Assembly (NCBI RefSeq): GCF_009193325.2
Contig: NZ_CP059856.1
Location: 1,674,001 to 1,738,000 of the forward strand
From: Bacteroides zhangwenhongii
Lineage (GTDB): Bacteria; Bacteroidota; Bacteroidia; Bacteroidales; Bacteroidaceae
Direction of reading: 5' to 3'
Length of the DNA stretch: 64,000 nt
The position numbers and the translations under genes are program-made. Shown piece by piece: positions 45,503 through 56,019 of the stretch; the stretch's first letter is position 1; every line of letters starts with the position of its first letter. The notes beneath the pieces are model-generated. The model was not told where the DNA came from, made no database searches, and saw nothing but the letters and a program-made list of their open reading frames with translations.

Positions 45503-46444
45503 ATGGAAAACAGAAGTTTAGTAACCATTGCCGAACATTCTAAAGAAAAAATCCTCTACATGCTCGAAATGGCGAAGCAGTTTGAAATGAATCCCAACCG
45601 CCGGTTATTGCAAGGAAAGGTAGTAGCAACCTTGTTCTTCGAACCTTCCACACGTACCCGCCTGAGTTTTGAAACAGCCGCCAACCGTCTCGGTGCACGT
45701 GTTATCGGATTTTCCGACCCGAAAGCGACCAGTTCTTCCAAAGGAGAGACACTAAAAGACACGATTATGATGGTGAGCAATTACGCGGACATTATCGTCA
45801 TGCGCCACTATCTCGAAGGAGCCGCACGGTATGCCAGCGAGGTAGCTCCGGTGCCTATCGTCAATGCAGGAGACGGAGCCAACCAACATCCGTCACAGAC
45901 CATGCTCGACCTCTATTCCATCTACAAAACACAGGGAACACTGGAAAACTTGAATATTTATCTGGTAGGAGATTTGAAGTACGGACGTACCGTGCACTCG
46001 CTGCTGATGGCCATGCGCCACTTCAACCCTACTTTCCATTTTATCGCTCCCGAAGAGTTGAAAATGCCGGAAGAGTACAAGCTCTATTGCAAGGCTCACC
46101 AGATAAAGTATGTTGAACACACGGATTTCACCGAAGAGATTATCGCTGATGCGGACATTCTGTACATGACCCGCGTACAACGGGAGCGTTTCACCGATCT
46201 GATGGAATACGAACGTGTAAAGAACGTATATATCCTGCGCAACAAAATGCTGGAGAACACCCGTCCCAATCTGCGCATCCTGCATCCGCTGCCCCGTGTC
46301 AACGAGATTGCGTATGATGTGGATGACAACCCGAAAGCATACTATTTTCAACAGGCGCAAAATGGTCTGTATGCCCGCGAAGCAATTCTTTGCGATGTGT
46401 TAGGTATCACATTAGATGATGTTAAAAACGATATTTTATTATGA
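45503..46444 (+). CDS. pyrB: Aspartate carbamoyltransferase catalytic subunit
   Basis: The 313-residue enzyme condenses carbamoyl phosphate with L-aspartate in the first committed pyrimidine step. The carbamoyl-phosphate loop [13 protein letters not shown] near residue 50, the [11 protein letters not shown] segment near 78, [12 protein letters not shown] near 132 and [11 protein letters not shown] near 263 are all intact. It overlaps pyrI by 4 bp, forming the usual class B holoenzyme operon. Confidence 0.97.
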   Translation: MENRSLVTIAEHSKEKILYMLEMAKQFEMNPNRRLLQGKVVATLFFEPSTRTRLSFETAANRLGARVIGFSDPKATSSSKGETLKDTIMMVSNYADIIVMRHYLEGAARYASEVAPVPIVNAGDGANQHPSQTMLDLYSIYKTQGTLENLNIYLVGDLKYGRTVHSLLMAMRHFNPTFHFIAPEELKMPEEYKLYCKAHQIKYVEHTDFTEEIIADADILYMTRVQRERFTDLMEYERVKNVYILRNKMLENTRPNLRILHPLPRVNEIAYDVDDNPKAYYFQQAQNGLYAREAILCDVLGITLDDVKNDILL

Positions 46445-46902
46445 GCGAAAATAAACAAGCATTGCAAGTAGCTGCCCTGAAAAACGGGACAGTGATTGAC
46501 CATATCCCTTCCGAAAAGCTCTTTACCGTAGTACAACTGCTCGGAGTGGAACAAATGACCAGTAATATCACGATCGGATTCAACCTCGACAGTAAGAAGC
46601 TGGGTAAAAAAGGTATCATTAAGATTGCAGACAAGTTTTTCTGCGACGAGGAAATAAACCGTATATCGGTGGTGGCTCCGCACGTCAAGCTGAATATTAT
46701 CCGCGATTATGAGGTGGTGGAAAAGAAGGAAGTGAAAATGCCGGATGAGCTTCATGGAATCGTAAAATGCGCCAATCCGAAATGTATCACGAACAATGAA
46801 CCGATGGCTACGTTATTTCATGTGATAGACAAAGATAACTGTATCGTAAAATGTCATTATTGCGAAAAAGAACAAAAGCGTGAAGAGATCAGTATCCTAT
46901 GA
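46441..46902 (+). CDS. pyrI: Aspartate carbamoyltransferase regulatory subunit
   Basis: The 153-residue subunit binds allosteric nucleotides and associates with PyrB. The N-terminal domain has [20 protein letters not shown]. The C-terminal zinc domain has four cysteines in CANPKC and CHYC, separated by about 25 residues, as expected. It overlaps pyrB and the following flavin reductase gene by 4 bp each. Confidence 0.96.
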   Translation: MSENKQALQVAALKNGTVIDHIPSEKLFTVVQLLGVEQMTSNITIGFNLDSKKLGKKGIIKIADKFFCDEEINRISVVAPHVKLNIIRDYEVVEKKEVKMPDELHGIVKCANPKCITNNEPMATLFHVIDKDNCIVKCHYCEKEQKREEISIL

Positions 46903-47468
46903 AACAAGATTGGAAACCTGGAACGATGATTTATCCGCTACCGGCTGTATTGGTCAGTTGCGGAAAAGAAGAAAGTGAATATAATATTATCACAGTGGCA
47001 TGGACGGGCACGATTTGCACCAACCCGCCCATGTGCTATATATCCGTACGTCCGGAACGATACTCCCATGAGATTATTAAAAAGAACATGGAGTTCGTTA
47101 TCAATCTGACAACAAAAGACATGGCTTTCGCCACAGACTGGTGCGGAGTACGTTCGGGGCGCAACTATCACAAGTTCGAAGAAATGAAGCTGACTCCGGG
47201 ACGTTGCACTGTGGTCAGCGCTCCCTTGATTGAAGAGTCACCCCTCTGCATTGAATGCCGTGTGAAAGAAATCGTCTCTCTAGGCTCGCATGATATGTTT
47301 ATTGCAGACGTGGTGAACGTTCGGGCAGACGAGCGGAATCTGAATCTGGAGACCGGAAAACTGGAGTTGGCGGAAACCAACCCATTGGTATATGTACACG
47401 GCGGATATTATGAGCTTGGTGAGAAAATCGGAAAGTTTGGTTGGAGTGTAGAGAAAAAGAAAAACTGA
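46899..47468 (+). CDS. Flavin reductase family protein
   Basis: The 189-residue protein belongs to the FMN-binding split-barrel flavin reductase family. It shows [19 protein letters not shown] near residue 19, [19 protein letters not shown] near 43, and [19 protein letters not shown] near 66. Such proteins bind FMN and reduce free flavin or act in electron transfer; the physiological partner is unknown. Its 4-bp overlap with pyrI makes it part of the pyr operon, but a direct role in pyrimidine synthesis is not indicated. Confidence 0.9.
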   Translation: MKQDWKPGTMIYPLPAVLVSCGKEESEYNIITVAWTGTICTNPPMCYISVRPERYSHEIIKKNMEFVINLTTKDMAFATDWCGVRSGRNYHKFEEMKLTPGRCTVVSAPLIEESPLCIECRVKEIVSLGSHDMFIADVVNVRADERNLNLETGKLELAETNPLVYVHGGYYELGEKIGKFGWSVEKKKN

Positions 47469-47485
47469 CCCCAGATAATACGACC

Positions 47486-48223
47486 ATGAATATGCTGCGT
47501 ACAATTTTCCTTTTAGGTTTGCTGACCGTAGGCTGTATGGCTTTCGGTCAGAACTACAACGCAGAGAAGGTGGACCGTCCCAATACCAAGAAAATAAACT
47601 TTGGTATTAAGGCCGGATTCAACTCTTCCATGTTCCTGGTGTCCAAACTAAAAATCAAAGATGTGACTATCGATGAGGTGCAGAATAATTATAAAATCGG
47701 TTATTTTGGCGCCCTCTTCATGCGCATCAACATGAAGAAACATTTCATCCAGCCGGAAGTATCCTATAATGTGACCAAATGTGAGATCAGCTTCGATAAG
47801 CTGGGTTCACAACACCCTGCTATCGAACCGGATTATGCATCCGTACAATCTGTATTGCACAGTATCGATTTCCCTATTCTATACGGTTATAATGTTGTGA
47901 AAAAAGGACCTTACGGGATGTCTATTTTCGCAGGGCCCAAACTTCGTTATTTATGGGGGAAACATAATGAAATCACTTTCCGCAACTTCGACCAAAAAGG
48001 GATTCACGAAGAACTTTATCCGTTCAATGTCAGCGTGGTGATCGGTGTAGGGGTCAATATTTCGCGCATCTTCTTTGATTTCCGCTATGAGCAAGGAGTG
48101 GGAAACATATCCAAGTCGATTGTTTATGACAATATCAATTCCGACGGCAGCACGGGCGTGAGCAACATTACTTTCCGTCGCCGCGACAGTGCGCTGAGCT
48201 TTTCGCTCGGATTCATCCTCTAA
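47486..48223 (+). CDS. Outer-membrane beta-barrel protein (PorT-like)
   Basis: The start at 47486 gives a signal peptide (MNMLRTIFLLGLLTVGCMAFG) and about 245 residues; an earlier in-frame codon would lie within the upstream gene. Alternating hydrophobic strands (FGIKAGFNSSMFLV, YGMSIFAGPKLRYLWG, NVSVVIGVGVNISRIFFDFR) and a terminal ALSFSLGFIL suggest an eight-stranded barrel of the PorT/outer membrane beta-barrel family. It lies 17 bp after the flavin reductase gene, so it may share that transcript. Function unknown. Confidence 0.85.
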   Translation: MNMLRTIFLLGLLTVGCMAFGQNYNAEKVDRPNTKKINFGIKAGFNSSMFLVSKLKIKDVTIDEVQNNYKIGYFGALFMRINMKKHFIQPEVSYNVTKCEISFDKLGSQHPAIEPDYASVQSVLHSIDFPILYGYNVVKKGPYGMSIFAGPKLRYLWGKHNEITFRNFDQKGIHEELYPFNVSVVIGVGVNISRIFFDFRYEQGVGNISKSIVYDNINSDGSTGVSNITFRRRDSALSFSLGFIL

Positions 48224-48343
48224 ACAATGGAGAATTGACAAAAGAATCAAGACTTTTGATTGACGAATGCCAACGCAAATCCGCCTAATGTTTAAAAATT
48301 GTCAATTGTTAATTATCAATTGTCAATTATCCTTTGTTTTCAT

Positions 48344-48351
48344 TAACTTTG
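48344..48351 (+). promoter_or_regulatory. Promoter of glyA
   Basis: TAACTTTG matches TAnnTTTG, with TTG at 48320-48322 and a 21-bp spacer. The -33 element lies within a repeated AATTGTCAATT sequence (48297-48330). Confidence 0.75.
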
Positions 48352-48405
48352 CGTGCTTAAAAATAGGTATCTCGAATTAAAAATTTAATCTTACTTTATA
48401 AAAGA

Positions 48406-49686
48406 ATGAAAAGAGACGACTTAATTTTCGATATTATCGAAAAAGAGCATCAACGTCAGCTAAAAGGTATTGAGCTGATTGCATCAGAAAATTTCGTGAG
48501 CGACCAGGTAATGCAGGCAATGGGTTCTTGCCTGACCAACAAGTACGCAGAAGGTTATCCGGGCAAACGCTATTACGGAGGCTGTGAAGTAGTAGACCAG
48601 AGCGAGCAAATCGCTATCGACCGCTTGAAAGAGATTTTCGGTGCTGAATGGGCAAACGTACAGCCGCACTCCGGAGCACAGGCCAATGCAGCAGTTTTCC
48701 TGGCTGTACTGAATCCGGGTGACAAATTCATGGGACTGAACTTAGCTCACGGCGGACATCTCTCTCATGGTTCATTGGTGAATACTTCCGGTATCATCTA
48801 TACTCCTTGCGAATATAATCTGAATAAAGAAACAGGACGCGTTGACTACGACCAGATGGAAGAAGTCGCTTTACGTGAGAAACCGAAAATGATTATCGGT
48901 GGCGGTTCCGCTTACTCTCGCGAATGGGACTACAAGCGTATGCGCGAAATCGCTGACAAAGTAGGCGCTATCCTGATGATCGATATGGCACACCCTGCCG
49001 GTCTGATTGCTGCCGGAATACTTGAAAATCCGGTTAAATATGCACACATTGTCACTTCGACTACACATAAGACACTTCGCGGACCTCGCGGCGGTGTTAT
49101 CATGATGGGTAAAGATTTCCCTAACCCGTGGGGTAAAAAAACTCCGAAGGGAGAAATCAAGATGATGTCTCAATTGCTGGATTCTGCCGTTTTCCCGGGT
49201 ATTCAGGGCGGACCATTGGAACACGTCATTGCTGCCAAAGCAGTAGCTTTCGGTGAAATCCTGCAACCTGAGTTCAAGGAATATGCAAAACAGGTACAGA
49301 AGAACGCTGCCGTACTTGCACAGGCTTTGATCGATCGTGGCTTTACAATTGTTTCCGGCGGTACGGACAATCACTCCATGCTGGTAGACCTGCGTAGCAA
49401 ATATCCTGATTTGACAGGTAAAGTAGCGGAAAAGGCATTGGTTTCTGCCGACATTACCGTTAACAAGAATATGGTTCCGTTCGACAGCCGTTCCGCATTC
49501 CAGACTTCCGGTATCCGTTTGGGTACTCCTGCTATCACGACTCGTGGTGCTAAAGAAGACTTAATGCTTGAAATTGCTGAAATGATCGAGACTGTTTTGT
49601 CTAACGTAGAAAATGAAGAGGTGATCGCACAAGTCCGTGCACGTGTGAACGAAACGATGAAGAAATATCCTCTTTTCGCATACTAA
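48406..49686 (+). CDS. glyA: Serine hydroxymethyltransferase
   Basis: The 426-residue PLP enzyme interconverts serine and glycine with tetrahydrofolate, the main source of one-carbon units. Visible are [19 protein letters not shown] near residue 23, [15 protein letters not shown] near 45, the PLP-lysine region [15 protein letters not shown] near 225, and [11 protein letters not shown] near 367. Flanked by its own promoter and terminator. It is convergent with fhs, the next enzyme of folate one-carbon metabolism. Confidence 0.97.
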   Translation: MKRDDLIFDIIEKEHQRQLKGIELIASENFVSDQVMQAMGSCLTNKYAEGYPGKRYYGGCEVVDQSEQIAIDRLKEIFGAEWANVQPHSGAQANAAVFLAVLNPGDKFMGLNLAHGGHLSHGSLVNTSGIIYTPCEYNLNKETGRVDYDQMEEVALREKPKMIIGGGSAYSREWDYKRMREIADKVGAILMIDMAHPAGLIAAGILENPVKYAHIVTSTTHKTLRGPRGGVIMMGKDFPNPWGKKTPKGEIKMMSQLLDSAVFPGIQGGPLEHVIAAKAVAFGEILQPEFKEYAKQVQKNAAVLAQALIDRGFTIVSGGTDNHSMLVDLRSKYPDLTGKVAEKALVSADITVNKNMVPFDSRSAFQTSGIRLGTPAITTRGAKEDLMLEIAEMIETVLSNVENEEVIAQVRARVNETMKKYPLFAY

Positions 49687-49714
49687 ATCAGAACTTTTCA
49701 TATTATAATATTCA

Positions 49715-49750
49715 GAGTTTGTCCTTTATGAAAGGGCAAACTCTTTTTTT
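49715..49750 (+). terminator. Terminator of glyA
   Basis: A 13-bp stem (49715-49727 with 49731-49743, one G-U pair) has a 3-nt loop and is followed by seven T. Confidence 0.92.
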
Positions 49751-49823
49751 ATTTATTAACGTTCTTCTCCGAACCATCCACACCCGAATTCGTTTTTCTT
49801 TTCTCCCCCCTCTATATACAATC

Positions 49824-49869
49824 ATCCCCGTCTTTCCGCACTCGAGTTATTATCGGGAAAGACGGGGAT
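49824..49869. terminator. Hairpin between convergent glyA and fhs
   Basis: Perfect 14-bp arms ATCCCCGTCTTTCC (49824-49837) and its complement (49856-49869). It lies 38 bp past the fhs stop codon and probably ends fhs transcripts, although no strong U-run follows on that strand. Confidence 0.65.
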
Positions 49870-49906
49870 TTACTTTAATGTCAATAATTACTCAGCCCGT
49901 TAATCA

Positions 49907-51574
49907 CTAACTAAGTCCTTCTATTTCTCCATCGACAATATCAATATGCAATGCCTGCGGTTCTTTGGGCAGTCCCGGCATACGAAGGATTTCTCCGGCA
50001 ATGGCTACAATCATTTCCGCTCCGTTATTGATAACTATATCTTTGATGTGGAACTCGAAGTTATTCACCGCACCATATATTTTCGGATCGGCGGAGAACG
50101 AATACTGAGTCTTTGCAATACAAACCGGATAATGAGTGATTCCCATCTTCTCGATCAGTTTGATACGGTTGCGTGCGATACTGCTGTACGTGATCACACT
50201 GGCCCCATAAATATGGGTAGCCACTTTTTCGATCTTCTGCTGTATACTATCTTCCTCCTTATACGTAAAGGTCAATGGTTCAGAAGGATTGTTTTCAATC
50301 ATATCCACCACCAGACGCGCCATATCCACTGCTCCCTCTCCTCCTTCACTGAACGCATTATTGATGGCAAAGCCCACTCCTAACTGTTCACAGTGCTCAC
50401 GCAGCAGTTCCATCTCTTCTTCCGTGTCGGATGCGAACTTATTGAAAGCTACGACAACCGTCTGACCGAACGAGCGAAGATTGCGTACGTGTTTATCCAG
50501 ATTGCGCAACCCTTCTTTCAGTCCATCCATATTCGGCTCCTTAATGCGGTCGAGACTGACACCTCCGTGCATCTTCAATCCCTGCGCCGTAGCGACAATA
50601 ACAGTGAGACGCGGCTGGAGTCCGCTCTTGCGACACTTGATATTGTAGAACTTCTCCGCACCAAGATCGGCACCGAACCCTGCTTCCGTAATCACATAGT
50701 CACCGAAAGTCATCGCTAATTTGGTGGCCAGAATGGAGTTGCAACCATGAGCGATATTCGCAAACGGACCGCCATGCACGAAAGCGGCAGTTCCTTCGGT
50801 CGTCTGCACCAGGTTAGGATGGATGGCATCTTTCAGTAATACGGTAATAGCACCCGCCACTCCCAAGTCTTTGACTGTAAAAGGCCGGTCATCGTAAGTG
50901 AATCCGAGCAGGATATTTTCGATACGGCGACGCAAATCATTCACATCTTGAGCAAGACACAGAATAGCCATAATCTCCGAAGCCGGTGTAATATCAAACC
51001 CGGACTCTTGGGTGATACCGTTTGACTTCGGACCGAGCCCCACGACAATGCTGCGCAACGAACGATCGTTCACATCCAACACCCGGCGCCAGAGTATTTC
51101 TTTGAGCCCGAAACCTTTTGCCTGATTCTGATAGAGGTAGTTATCCAACAAAGCAGAAATCATGTTATGAGCCGAAGTGATGGCATGAAAGTCTCCGGTA
51201 AAATGAAGATTGATCTTATCCATCGGGAGCACTTGGGCATATCCTCCTCCGGCAGCTCCCCCTTTCATTCCGAAGCACGGACCGAGAGACGGCTCACGCA
51301 GGGCGACAATCGCCTTCTTCCCTATTTTATTAAGTCCCAATGCAAGACCGATAGACACGGTAGTTTTGCCGATACCCGCTTTTGTAGCTGTAATGGCAGT
51401 CACCAGTATAAGATTGCTTTTCTTTACCTTCTCTTCATCAATCAACTGTTCGGGTATCTTTGCAATGTAGCGACCGTAATTTTCCACTTCATCACGAGGG
51501 ATTCCGATACTTTCGGCAACCTGCTTCACTTTCTTCAGCTCAATGCTGCGAGCTATTTCTATGTCTGATTTCAT
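49907..51574 (-). CDS. fhs: Formate-tetrahydrofolate ligase
   Basis: The start at 51574 ([15 protein letters not shown]) fits the family; upstream codons would extend past the promoter. The roughly 555-residue enzyme makes 10-formyl-THF from formate, ATP and THF. Motifs include [20 protein letters not shown] near residue 58, [20 protein letters not shown] near 88, and the [13 protein letters not shown] segment near 120. It complements glyA in one-carbon metabolism. Confidence 0.96.
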   Translation of the reverse strand: MKSDIEIARSIELKKVKQVAESIGIPRDEVENYGRYIAKIPEQLIDEEKVKKSNLILVTAITATKAGIGKTTVSIGLALGLNKIGKKAIVALREPSLGPCFGMKGGAAGGGYAQVLPMDKINLHFTGDFHAITSAHNMISALLDNYLYQNQAKGFGLKEILWRRVLDVNDRSLRSIVVGLGPKSNGITQESGFDITPASEIMAILCLAQDVNDLRRRIENILLGFTYDDRPFTVKDLGVAGAITVLLKDAIHPNLVQTTEGTAAFVHGGPFANIAHGCNSILATKLAMTFGDYVITEAGFGADLGAEKFYNIKCRKSGLQPRLTVIVATAQGLKMHGGVSLDRIKEPNMDGLKEGLRNLDKHVRNLRSFGQTVVVAFNKFASDTEEEMELLREHCEQLGVGFAINNAFSEGGEGAVDMARLVVDMIENNPSEPLTFTYKEEDSIQQKIEKVATHIYGASVITYSSIARNRIKLIEKMGITHYPVCIAKTQYSFSADPKIYGAVNNFEFHIKDIVINNGAEMIVAIAGEILRMPGLPKEPQALHIDIVDGEIEGLS

Positions 51575-51604
51575 ACAGAATATGATTAGTTTTAGTTGAA
51601 AATG

Positions 51605-51634
51605 CAAAAGTAACAAATCTATGTAAAGCTACAA
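51605..51634 (-). promoter_or_regulatory. Promoter of fhs
   Basis: On the minus strand TTG (51632-51634), 19 bp, then TACTTTTG (51605-51612), about 31 bp before the start codon. Both elements match the Bacteroides consensus. Confidence 0.8.
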
Positions 51635-51690
51635 AACTCTTTCCACATAATAACTGTTGTATGTAGCATAACCTAAACAACAACTTAATT

Positions 51691-53385
51691 ATGGAATGGA
51701 TTATTAATCAACTAAGGGTACACCCTGAGCTTGCTATCTTTCTCACGCTTTTTGCGGGATTCTGGTTGGGCAGGCTCAAAATAGGGAAGTTCTCTCTAGG
51801 TACAGTGACCAGTGTTCTGCTAGTCGGAGTATTGGTAGGACAACTGAACATCACCGTAGACGGTCCGATGAAGGCCGTATTTTTTCTGTTATTTTTATTC
51901 GCCGTTGGCTATAAGGTAGGGCCGCAGTTCTTTCGGGGATTGAAAAAAGACGGTTTGCCACAGGTAGGATTCGCCGTATTGATGTGTATCGTCAGCCTGG
52001 TAGCCCCGTGGATACTTGCCAAAATCATGGGATATCACGTAGGAGAAGCCGCCGGATTACTGGCAGGATCACAAACAATCTCAGCCGTTATCGGTGTGGC
52101 GAGTGATACCATTAATCAGTTGGGTATCAGCGAAGCACAGAAAGCTACGTATATCAATGCCATTCCGGTAGCATACGCCGTGACTTATATCTTCGGTACG
52201 GCGGGATCGGCCTGGCTTCTGGCTTCTCTCGGTCCGAAAATATTAGGAGGGCTGGATAAGGTGAAAGCAGACTGCAAAGCATTGGAAGTGCAAATGGGAA
52301 CATCGGAAGTAGACGAACCGGGATTCTCACCCGCACTCCGCCCGGTTGTATTCCGCGCTTATAAAATTACCAACGAATGGTTCGGAAAAGGGAAAAAGGT
52401 AAGCGAGCTGGAAACGTATCTGGCGGAAAAAGATAAACGGCTGTTTGTAGAGCGGGTCCGCCAACGGGGAATTGTAAAAGAGGTCAGTCCGGATCTGATG
52501 CTCCGACCGGAGGATGAAGTCGTTCTAAGCGGGCGACGTGAATTTGTGATTGGTGAAGAAGATTGGATCGGTCCGGAAGTGATTGACGCCCAATTGCTCG
52601 ATTTCCCGGCGGAGACTCTCCCGGTAATGGTTACTCACCGCACTTTCGCAGGAGAGAAAGTCGCTACGATCAGATCACAGAAGTTCATGCACGGTGTCAG
52701 CATCCGTAGTATCAAGCGTGCAGGTATCAACGTGCCGGTGCTCGCTCAGACCGTAGTCGATTCGGGAGATATCCTCGAACTTACGGGCATGAAGCACGAA
52801 GTGGAAGCCGCCGCCAAACAAATGGGATATGTAGACCGGCCGACCAATCAGACCGACATGATTTTCGTAGGACTGGGAATCTTGGTCGGTGGCCTTATCG
52901 GAGCTCTTTCCATTCATCTGGGAGGTATCCCCATCAGTCTATCCACCAGTGGAGGCGCATTAATCGCAGGGCTTGTATTCGGCTGGCTGCGCAGTAAACA
53001 CCCTACTTTCGGCGGTATCCCCGAACCTTCGTTATGGGTATTGAATAACGTAGGACTGAATATGTTTATCGCAGTGGTGGGCATTGCCGCCGGTCCCAGC
53101 TTTGTAGCCGGATTCAAGGATGTAGGTTTCAGCCTGTTTATTGTCGGTGCACTGGCTACGGCTATTCCATTGATCAGCGGATTACTGATGGCAAAATATC
53201 TGTTCAAGTTCCACCCTGCCCTATCTTTGGGTTGCACGGCGGGAGCACGAACGACAACCGCTGCACTGGGAGCCATTCAGGATGCAGTGGAAAGCGATAC
53301 TCCGGCTTTGGGATATACCGTGACATATGCCGTAGGCAATACGCTGCTGATTATCTGGGGAGTGATCATCGTACTGCTGATGTAA
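51691..53385 (+). CDS. aspT: Aspartate:alanine antiporter (AspT/YidE/YbjL family)
   Basis: The 564-residue transporter has two blocks of hydrophobic helices separated by two cytoplasmic TrkA-C (RCK_C) domains (about residues 205-390). This is the distinctive AspT architecture. Motifs include [19 protein letters not shown] near 22 and [21 protein letters not shown] near 510. It would exchange extracellular aspartate for intracellular alanine. The decarboxylase gene lies 61 bp downstream on the same strand, which strongly supports this substrate pair. Confidence 0.93.
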   Translation: MEWIINQLRVHPELAIFLTLFAGFWLGRLKIGKFSLGTVTSVLLVGVLVGQLNITVDGPMKAVFFLLFLFAVGYKVGPQFFRGLKKDGLPQVGFAVLMCIVSLVAPWILAKIMGYHVGEAAGLLAGSQTISAVIGVASDTINQLGISEAQKATYINAIPVAYAVTYIFGTAGSAWLLASLGPKILGGLDKVKADCKALEVQMGTSEVDEPGFSPALRPVVFRAYKITNEWFGKGKKVSELETYLAEKDKRLFVERVRQRGIVKEVSPDLMLRPEDEVVLSGRREFVIGEEDWIGPEVIDAQLLDFPAETLPVMVTHRTFAGEKVATIRSQKFMHGVSIRSIKRAGINVPVLAQTVVDSGDILELTGMKHEVEAAAKQMGYVDRPTNQTDMIFVGLGILVGGLIGALSIHLGGIPISLSTSGGALIAGLVFGWLRSKHPTFGGIPEPSLWVLNNVGLNMFIAVVGIAAGPSFVAGFKDVGFSLFIVGALATAIPLISGLLMAKYLFKFHPALSLGCTAGARTTTAALGAIQDAVESDTPALGYTVTYAVGNTLLIIWGVIIVLLM

Positions 53386-53446
53386 ACCGGCAGTACTTAC
53401 TGTTTCAGACAAATTATTTACTAGTCTAACAAATATAAATTTCATT

Positions 53447-55081
53447 ATGGAGAAAAAAGACAATAGCCCGGCTATCACTAAAAGCTATGCTAAAAAGATG
53501 GAAACCATCAGCCCTTTCGAACTTAAAAACAAGCTTATCGAAATGGCGGATGAAAGTATCAAGAAAATGGCGCACACCATGCTAAATGCCGGTAGAGGAA
53601 ATCCGAACTGGATTGCTACCGAACCCCGTGAGGCGTTTTTCCTGTTAGGACAATTCGGTCTTTGCGAATGCCGCCGTGTATTCTCGTCGGAAGAAGGGAT
53701 AGCGGGTATCCCGCAGAAAACAGGAATAGCCGCACGTTTCGAAGCTTTCTTGAAAGATAACGAAAAGACACCGGGAGCCGACCTGCTGAAAAAGGGATAT
53801 AACTATATGTTGATGGAGCACGCAGCCGACCCGGACACGCTCGTTCATGAATGGGCGGAAGCTGTAATCGGTGACCAATATCCCGTGCCCGACCGTATTC
53901 TGCATTTTACGGAACTAATCGTACAGGATTATCTGGCGCAGGAGATGTGCGACCGCCGCCCGCCGAAAGGAACTTTCGACCTGTTCGCCACTGAAGGGGG
54001 AACGGCAGCCATGTGTTATCTGTTCGATTCACTGCAAGAGAATTTCCTATTGAACCAGGGGGACGCCATTGCATTGATGATTCCGGTGTTTACTCCTTAT
54101 ATTGAGATTCCGCAATTACGACGTTACCAATTTGAGGTCACTGAAATTTCCGCCGACCAGATGACGGCTGACGGGCTGCACACCTGGCAATACAAGGATG
54201 AGGATATAGACAAGTTAAAGAACCCGAAAATCAAGGCTTTATTCATCACCAATCCGAGTAACCCGCCCAGCTACGCACTGAGCGCTGAGACTGCGGCACG
54301 CATTGTCAACATTGTAAAGAATGACAATCCGAATCTGATGATTATTACGGATGACGTGTACGGGACATTTATCCCTCACTTCCGTTCATTGATGGCTGAA
54401 TTGCCACATAATACGCTTTGCGTCTATTCTTTCTCCAAATATTTCGGAACTACGGGATGGAGAAATGCAGTGATCGCCTTACACGAAGACAATATCTACG
54501 ACAAAATGATTGCCCGCCTGTCGGAGGAGCAGAAAGAAATATTGAACAAACGTTATTCGAGCCTTGACCTACATCCGGAGAAGATGAAGTTTATCGACCG
54601 TATGGTAGCTGACAGCCGCCAGATCGCTTTGAATCATACGGCAGGTCTCTCTCTCCCTCAGCAAATGCAGATGAGCTTGTTCTCTCTTTTCGCTCTTCTG
54701 GATAAAGAGGACCGCTACAAGATCAAGATGCAGGATATCATCCATCGCCGTTTGCACGCATTATGGGACAATACCGGATTTACACTGGTGGAGGATCCGC
54801 TGCGCGCCGGTTATTATTCGGAAATCGATATGCTGGTGTGGGCGAAGAAATTTTATGGGGATGATTTCGTCGCTTATCTGCAAAAGACATATAATCCGCT
54901 GGATGTGGTGTTCCGTCTCGCCAATGAGACTTCACTCGTACTGCTGAATGGCGGTGGATTTGCCGGCCCCAAATGGAGTGTCCGTGTATCGCTTGCCAAT
55001 CTGAATGAGGCCGATTATGTGAAAATCGGGAAAAGTATCAAACGGGTGCTGGACGAGTATGCCAAAGTATGGCAGTCGTAA
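53447..55081 (+). CDS. asdA: Bifunctional aspartate aminotransferase/aspartate 4-decarboxylase
   Basis: The 544-residue fold-type I PLP enzyme releases CO2 from L-aspartate to give L-alanine. The long N-terminal extension (to about residue 165), NPSNPPSYALS near 266, ITDDVYGTF near 300, the PLP lysine in VYSFSKYFGTTGWRNAV near 330, and WSVRVSLANL near 505 fit the AsdA family. Paired with AspT it forms a decarboxylation-exchange cycle that consumes a proton inside and can generate proton-motive force or acid resistance. Confidence 0.94.
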   Translation: MEKKDNSPAITKSYAKKMETISPFELKNKLIEMADESIKKMAHTMLNAGRGNPNWIATEPREAFFLLGQFGLCECRRVFSSEEGIAGIPQKTGIAARFEAFLKDNEKTPGADLLKKGYNYMLMEHAADPDTLVHEWAEAVIGDQYPVPDRILHFTELIVQDYLAQEMCDRRPPKGTFDLFATEGGTAAMCYLFDSLQENFLLNQGDAIALMIPVFTPYIEIPQLRRYQFEVTEISADQMTADGLHTWQYKDEDIDKLKNPKIKALFITNPSNPPSYALSAETAARIVNIVKNDNPNLMIITDDVYGTFIPHFRSLMAELPHNTLCVYSFSKYFGTTGWRNAVIALHEDNIYDKMIARLSEEQKEILNKRYSSLDLHPEKMKFIDRMVADSRQIALNHTAGLSLPQQMQMSLFSLFALLDKEDRYKIKMQDIIHRRLHALWDNTGFTLVEDPLRAGYYSEIDMLVWAKKFYGDDFVAYLQKTYNPLDVVFRLANETSLVLLNGGGFAGPKWSVRVSLANLNEADYVKIGKSIKRVLDEYAKVWQS

Positions 55082-55097
55082 ATAGATAACTCCTAGA

Positions 55098-55173
55098 GCG
55101 CAGATGAACACAGATGAACGCAAATTATCTCAGATAATATTTAATCTTTGCGTAAATCTGCGTTAATCTGCGC
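55098..55173. repeat. Imperfect 27-bp inverted repeat after asdA
   Basis: Arms 55098-55124 and 55147-55173 match at 23 of 27 positions, with the core GCGCAGAT...GCAAA. Each arm contains a smaller CAGAT-AAC direct repeat. The family resembles short extragenic palindromes seen in Bacteroides. It may terminate asdA transcription. Confidence 0.75.
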
Positions 55174-55204
55174 TTGTTTCATAGATAGTCAGACTGAAAT
55201 TTTC

Positions 55205-55212
55205 TATCTTTG
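55205..55212 (+). promoter_or_regulatory. Candidate -7 box for the small secreted protein gene
   Basis: TATCTTTG (TAnnTTTG), 22 bp before the ATG at 55235. Confidence 0.65.
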
Positions 55213-55234
55213 TGATGAATTAACCTGTACAAAG

Positions 55235-55771
55235 ATGAAAAAACTGATTCTATTTCTTTCGCTGATATTATCTGCCGGGGTCGCATCCGCACAATCGGAA
55301 ATACCTTCCGACAGTATCCGCCGTGCCCCGTCAGCTAATATAAAAGAGTTCGGCGGTTTCTTGCTGGATATGGGGATAATGAATATCACTGCCCCCCAAC
55401 TTCCCAAAATATATCTGAGTATACCGAATGTAACCAAGGACTATAATCAGCTATTCCGCATGAATACGGATGCTATCTATTCTCAAGGATTCACAGACAC
55501 CTTCTCTCCTTCATATTCCGGCTTCGGATACGGATACAATTGGGGATTTTCCTCTTCACCGCAGTTTATGCAGATGGGATCTTTCAAACTGAGAAACGGA
55601 ATGCAAATCAATACATACGGAGATTATGATAAAGACGGATGGAGGGTTCCCAATCGAAGCGCTATGCCTTGGGAAAAGAATAATTTTCGGGGAGCATTCG
55701 AACTAAAATCAGCCAATGGTAATTTCGGAATACGAATTGAAGTGCAACAGGGGCGCAATGTCCCCTACTAA
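55235..55771 (+). CDS. Secreted protein of unknown function
   Basis: The ATG at 55235 begins a clear signal peptide (MKKLILFLSLILSAGVASAQ). The 178-residue product has an aromatic and glycine-rich middle (YSGFGYGYNWGFSSSPQFMQ) and a C-terminal half with NTYGDYDKDGW and a terminal FGIRIEVQQGRN, which could be beta-strands. I do not recognise the family. It has its own promoter and no operon partner. It is probably periplasmic or at the outer membrane. Confidence 0.8.
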   Translation: MKKLILFLSLILSAGVASAQSEIPSDSIRRAPSANIKEFGGFLLDMGIMNITAPQLPKIYLSIPNVTKDYNQLFRMNTDAIYSQGFTDTFSPSYSGFGYGYNWGFSSSPQFMQMGSFKLRNGMQINTYGDYDKDGWRVPNRSAMPWEKNNFRGAFELKSANGNFGIRIEVQQGRNVPY

Positions 55772-55891
55772 TTACCGGATATTCGCCCGATGATATTAGA
55801 ATCTCCAACTAAAAAAGTGTTTAATAAAAGGGGTATTGGAATATCAAAATCTTAATCTATGTTATGAAACATACTTTTTTTCTTGGATTAT

Positions 55892-55989
55892 TTGCAGATA
55901 TCACAAAAGTACGTACCTTTGCAATGTGTTTTTCATAGTATTAGATTTAAGGTTAACAAAGGTTGGAGCAAGGCGTTGCTCCTTTTTTT
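55892..55989 (+). ncRNA. Candidate small RNA with promoter and terminator
   Basis: TTTG (55891-55894), 19 bp, then TACCTTTG (55914-55921) form a consensus promoter. About 45 bp later a terminator, GGAGCAA-GGCG-TTGCTCC (55965-55982), is followed by seven T. The predicted transcript runs from about 55928 to 55989, near 60 nt, with no sensible reading frame. It lies between a secreted protein gene and the convergent AraC gene. Families of paralogous small RNAs are known in Bacteroides; I cannot assign this one. Confidence 0.72.
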
Positions 55990-56019
55990 ATATCTGTACG
56001 TTTCATATAATACTTACCA

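Noticed and set aside
48871..49374. Minus-strand open frame within glyA
   Set aside because: It is fully inside a strongly conserved glyA gene and has codon use and composition of a shadow frame.
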